From: Ettlia oleoabundans
Lineage: Eukaryota > Chlorophyta > Chlorophyceae > Chlamydomonadales
Assembly: GCA_019693395.1 (NCBI GenBank)
Contig: JAAMXP010002703.1
Location: 1 to 10,943, forward strand
Direction of reading: 5' to 3'
DNA length: 10,943 nt
Shown here: piece by piece, positions 8,644-10,943 of the stretch
How the letters are laid out: every line of letters starts with the position of its first letter
Position numbering within the stretch: position 1 is the first letter of the stretch
Program-made: the position numbers and the translations under genes
Notes under the pieces: generated by a model
Told to the model about the DNA's origin: nothing
The model's database searches: none
The model's input: only the letters and a program-made list of their open reading frames with translations

Positions 8644-8990
8644 GATGAAGCTAGTATGGACGGTCACCAAGTGAACAGACAGATGATGCGGAAAGAGCTG
8701 GGCACAATTGCACTGGACAAGGTGGGCTAGCGATCCCCAAGTGTAAGTGTTTACGATGACAATTTGCAAGCTGCCCTGTTTTGCAACTTTTGGGGAAGAG
8801 GCGAATTGTACTGCTGAGGAGGGCGGTACTCGGTTTCCCCCTTCCCCTCCGCGCGTTAATCCCGCCGCAAGGGCATTGAATGTAAACGCGCCATCCACAG
8901 CGCAGTACGTCATGGCGTGATCGCCTGGTTTGTCGCATACAAGCTGATCTAAGCAGTCGTAGGCGTGTTTAGTTCCGACTGGCAGCTCCA
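8644..8990. promoter_or_regulatory. Divergent promoter region between the bL25 and VPS10 genes
   Basis: These 347 bases separate two start codons facing away from each other and must contain both 5' UTRs and promoters. The frame upstream of the bL25 ATG stays open, so a longer N-terminus is formally possible. The ATG at 8643 was chosen because the sequence following it forms a typical presequence. No clear TATA box or defined regulatory motif could be supported. Confidence 0.5.
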
Positions 8991-10823
8991 ATGGGTGTAA
9001 TATATGTGACTGCGTTGGTGCTGGCGTGTCTGGCGACTGGGACCCAGGCCGCGTGCCAGGGCAACGCTTGCAGAGAGCAACACGAGGCTGCTCGGGCTGC
9101 AGGGCTCCTGGGCGGCAGCCTGGGCACCTGCACGCCTAAGACTTACCCCGCCAGCGGCACGCTGTCACCCGTGAGTGGCCTTCCTGCGCCCGCCCGCCCG
9201 CCCCGCAAGCAGCTGCCGCTTTGCGTCAAAGCTGCTGACTGGCAGCTGTATGTTCCGTTACTCGCAGATCACTATTGACAACCGCATCGCTGATCTGAAG
9301 TGGGCAGCGGGGCCCGATGGTTCTGTAAACGACAAGGTCAGCACCCACACCAGCACTGGTGCCGCCGCTGCTGCCCTTGAGTCGCCGCTGCCAGCTGCCA
9401 CCAACTCGGCACAGTGCAGCCTCTACTGAGGGGCAGGGATGAGGGCCTTCACCTGTTCCCCGCAGCTTTCAATGCATCCCAGCTTGAGCATTGCTGGCTG
9501 CAAGGGAACTGTGCTGTGCCATGCACTGGCGTTGGCTGGGTTTTACGGCACCAGCCTGCAAAACCGCCTCCTCAAATGGCAAGTGGCTCCCTTTGGCCAC
9601 ACTGTTACCAACTACACGGCTGTTGTGTCCGGTTTGTGACCTGCAGTACATCTTTGCCATCACCATGGACTCAGATGGCTTCCCAGGTGGTCCACTGTAC
9701 CGCTCAGACAACGGCGGACAGCCCAACTCCTGGACAGACCTGACACCAAAGTTAGCAGCCGCACTGCCGCAGGTACGGTTGCCCACGCGGGTACCTCACT
9801 GTACCGCAGTGGAACTTGCCCCCATGCTGTTGCCCCCACACTCCGTAGCAAGGCATGCGGCCAAATTTGGGCGGCTGGATTTCGTAGCAATGCCCAGCAC
9901 GGCTGCATGCAGATTCCTGCAGGGTGTGCTGGCGTGGCAGGCTGGTTGCAGTGCCACATCCAGCAGGCACCCTTGGTGCATGCGCCATCCCATACCCTTC
10001 AACTACTGCTTCAAACACAGCCTTTCGCTTGCCCAGCTGCGCCCCGTGTTCCTCCTTGCTGTGCTGCAGGGCAATGGCACCATCCCCGCTGGCATCATGG
10101 ATGTGCAGTGGCACGAGAAAAAGCCAGAGCGCCTCTTCCTGCAGGGCAAGGTGAGGGCGGCACACGCGCTTTGGTCCAGGGTTATGTGGGGGTAGTGGTC
10201 GGGGCCAGTTCATGCAAGAGCATGGGAGTCTGCGCCAGTGCACCGCCATCGCCTCCTGCACAGCCCGCTTACAACCTTTCACGGCTGCTTGGCTGCATCT
10301 TTCTCCATCCACACCCAGTGTATCTTCCCTACTTCCTCCTGTGATAGCGCCTCTGCAGGCACGCTTCCATTTCGTGAGCAGCGACTATGGCAGCAGCTTC
10401 CGGGCAGTTGCCACTCCGGGCGGTACAGAGGGGTACAGCCAGGAGCTGCGCCTGCACCCAAAGCAGCCAGACTGGATCCTGGCCAAAGTGCGGCGCAATG
10501 AGTGCCTGATAGATCGACGCAGGTGAGTCTGGCAGCTCATGCATGCCTGGTCCTTGTTCAGGATACAGTTTGCGGTGAAGGCATGAACAACAGGAATGGC
10601 TGCAGTTGCTGGGCTGCCAAGCCTGGACTACTTCAGCACTCCGTGCTTGAGCCAATTTTGGTGTCGTTCTTCTGGTTTCCCTATTGTCCGCCCGCAGCCT
10701 GTCCTGCGCATACGACCTGTTTATTACCCAAGATTTTGGTGATACCTGGACCAACCTCACCGCCAACTCTGCGGGGCGGGTATCCAGCTTTAGGGATTTC
10801 GACTGGGGCTGCCGCATGGACAA
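8991..10823 (+). CDS. VPS10/sortilin-type sorting receptor, N-terminal part (six exons, continues past the right edge)
   Basis: Exons: 8991-9170, 9268-9336, 9647-9772, 10070-10150, 10359-10522 and 10698-10823, all phase-matched, giving about 248 residues so far; the last ends in phase 2 at GTGAGG. Residues 1-20 (MGVIYVTALVLACLATGTQA) form a signal peptide. The VPS10 beta-propeller follows, with Asp-box repeats: SDNGGQPNSW (103-112), SSDYGSSF (159-166) and TQDFGDTW (217-224). The stretch LRLHPKQPDWILAKVRRNEC matches the family's HP...D.iLA segment ahead of a Cys, and SFRDFDWG matches V.SF.WG. Family members are type I membrane receptors that bind cargo in the Golgi lumen and carry it to the vacuole/lysosome. 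The membrane span and cytosolic tail lie outside the window. The second exon is short and has a weaker donor (GTCAGC), so the model between 9170 and 9647 is the least certain part. Confidence 0.88.
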
Positions 10824-10943
10824 GTGAGGCTGTGGATGGCGTGCAGACCTGACTTTGAGGGACAATTTGCTTGTGAAGCCTGCGCGAGTGGTTTGCTGTT
10901 GGCTGGAGTGATTGCAGTGAAGAAACGCAGGACGGGGGGTGGG
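10824..10943 (+). other. Start of the next intron of the VPS10-type gene
   Basis: After the exon ending ...CGCATGGACAA, the sequence GTGAGG is a good donor. Nothing to the window end looks like a continuing exon, and no suitable acceptor with an open frame follows. The rest of the receptor must lie to the right. Confidence 0.6.

Noticed and set aside
1121..10823. The idea that the neighbouring genes form one new functional system
   Set aside because: The recognised families (LSMT-like SET, bL25, VPS10) act in different compartments and processes, and the orientations are mixed. Nothing in the sequence links them beyond adjacency.

Overview
This window looks like a nuclear genomic segment of a green alga (core chlorophyte). 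The basis is intron-dense genes with short phase-matched exons, GT-AG introns of about 100 to 340 bases, GC-rich third codon positions in exons, Ala/Gln/Gly-rich protein linkers, N-terminal organelle-targeting or signal sequences, and a plant/algal SET-domain protein of the Rubisco LSMT family. The exact lineage cannot be read from the sequence. No prokaryotic operon, CRISPR array, transposase or viral gene was found.

Layout from left to right. (1) 125-624, minus strand: the 5' part of a gene for a secreted or ER-targeted, low-complexity protein that I do not recognise; it runs towards the left edge. (2) 625-1120: a divergent intergenic region. (3) 1121-4111, plus strand: a complete seven-exon gene for a SET-domain lysine methyltransferase of the Rubisco LSMT-like class, with one GC-AG intron and an unusual Gly/Ser/Asn/Lys tail. 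(4) 4112-5005: mostly unexplained spacer, with a perfect 6-bp hairpin just after the SET stop and a possible 5' exon of the next gene. (5) 5006-6222, plus strand: a three-exon gene for an unrecognised protein rich in Ala, Ser, Thr and Pro. (6) 6223-6845: a convergent 3'-end region. (7) 6846-8643, minus strand: a complete six-exon gene for an organellar (probably mitochondrial) bL25 ribosomal protein of the TL5/CTC type. (8) 8644-8990: a short divergent promoter region. (9) 8991 to beyond the right edge, plus strand: the first six exons of a VPS10/sortilin-type sorting receptor with a signal peptide and Asp-box repeats.

The recognised genes belong to unrelated housekeeping processes (protein methylation, organelle translation, vesicle sorting). 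They sit as ordinary eukaryotic neighbours in two head-to-head pairs and one tail-to-tail pair. I see no evidence of a gene cluster acting as one system. The points most worth a second look are two consecutive stop-free introns of length divisible by three in the bL25 gene, the GC-AG intron in the SET gene, and the orphan protein at 5006-6222. All exon models were built by eye from splice motifs, phase and family resemblance, without transcript data.
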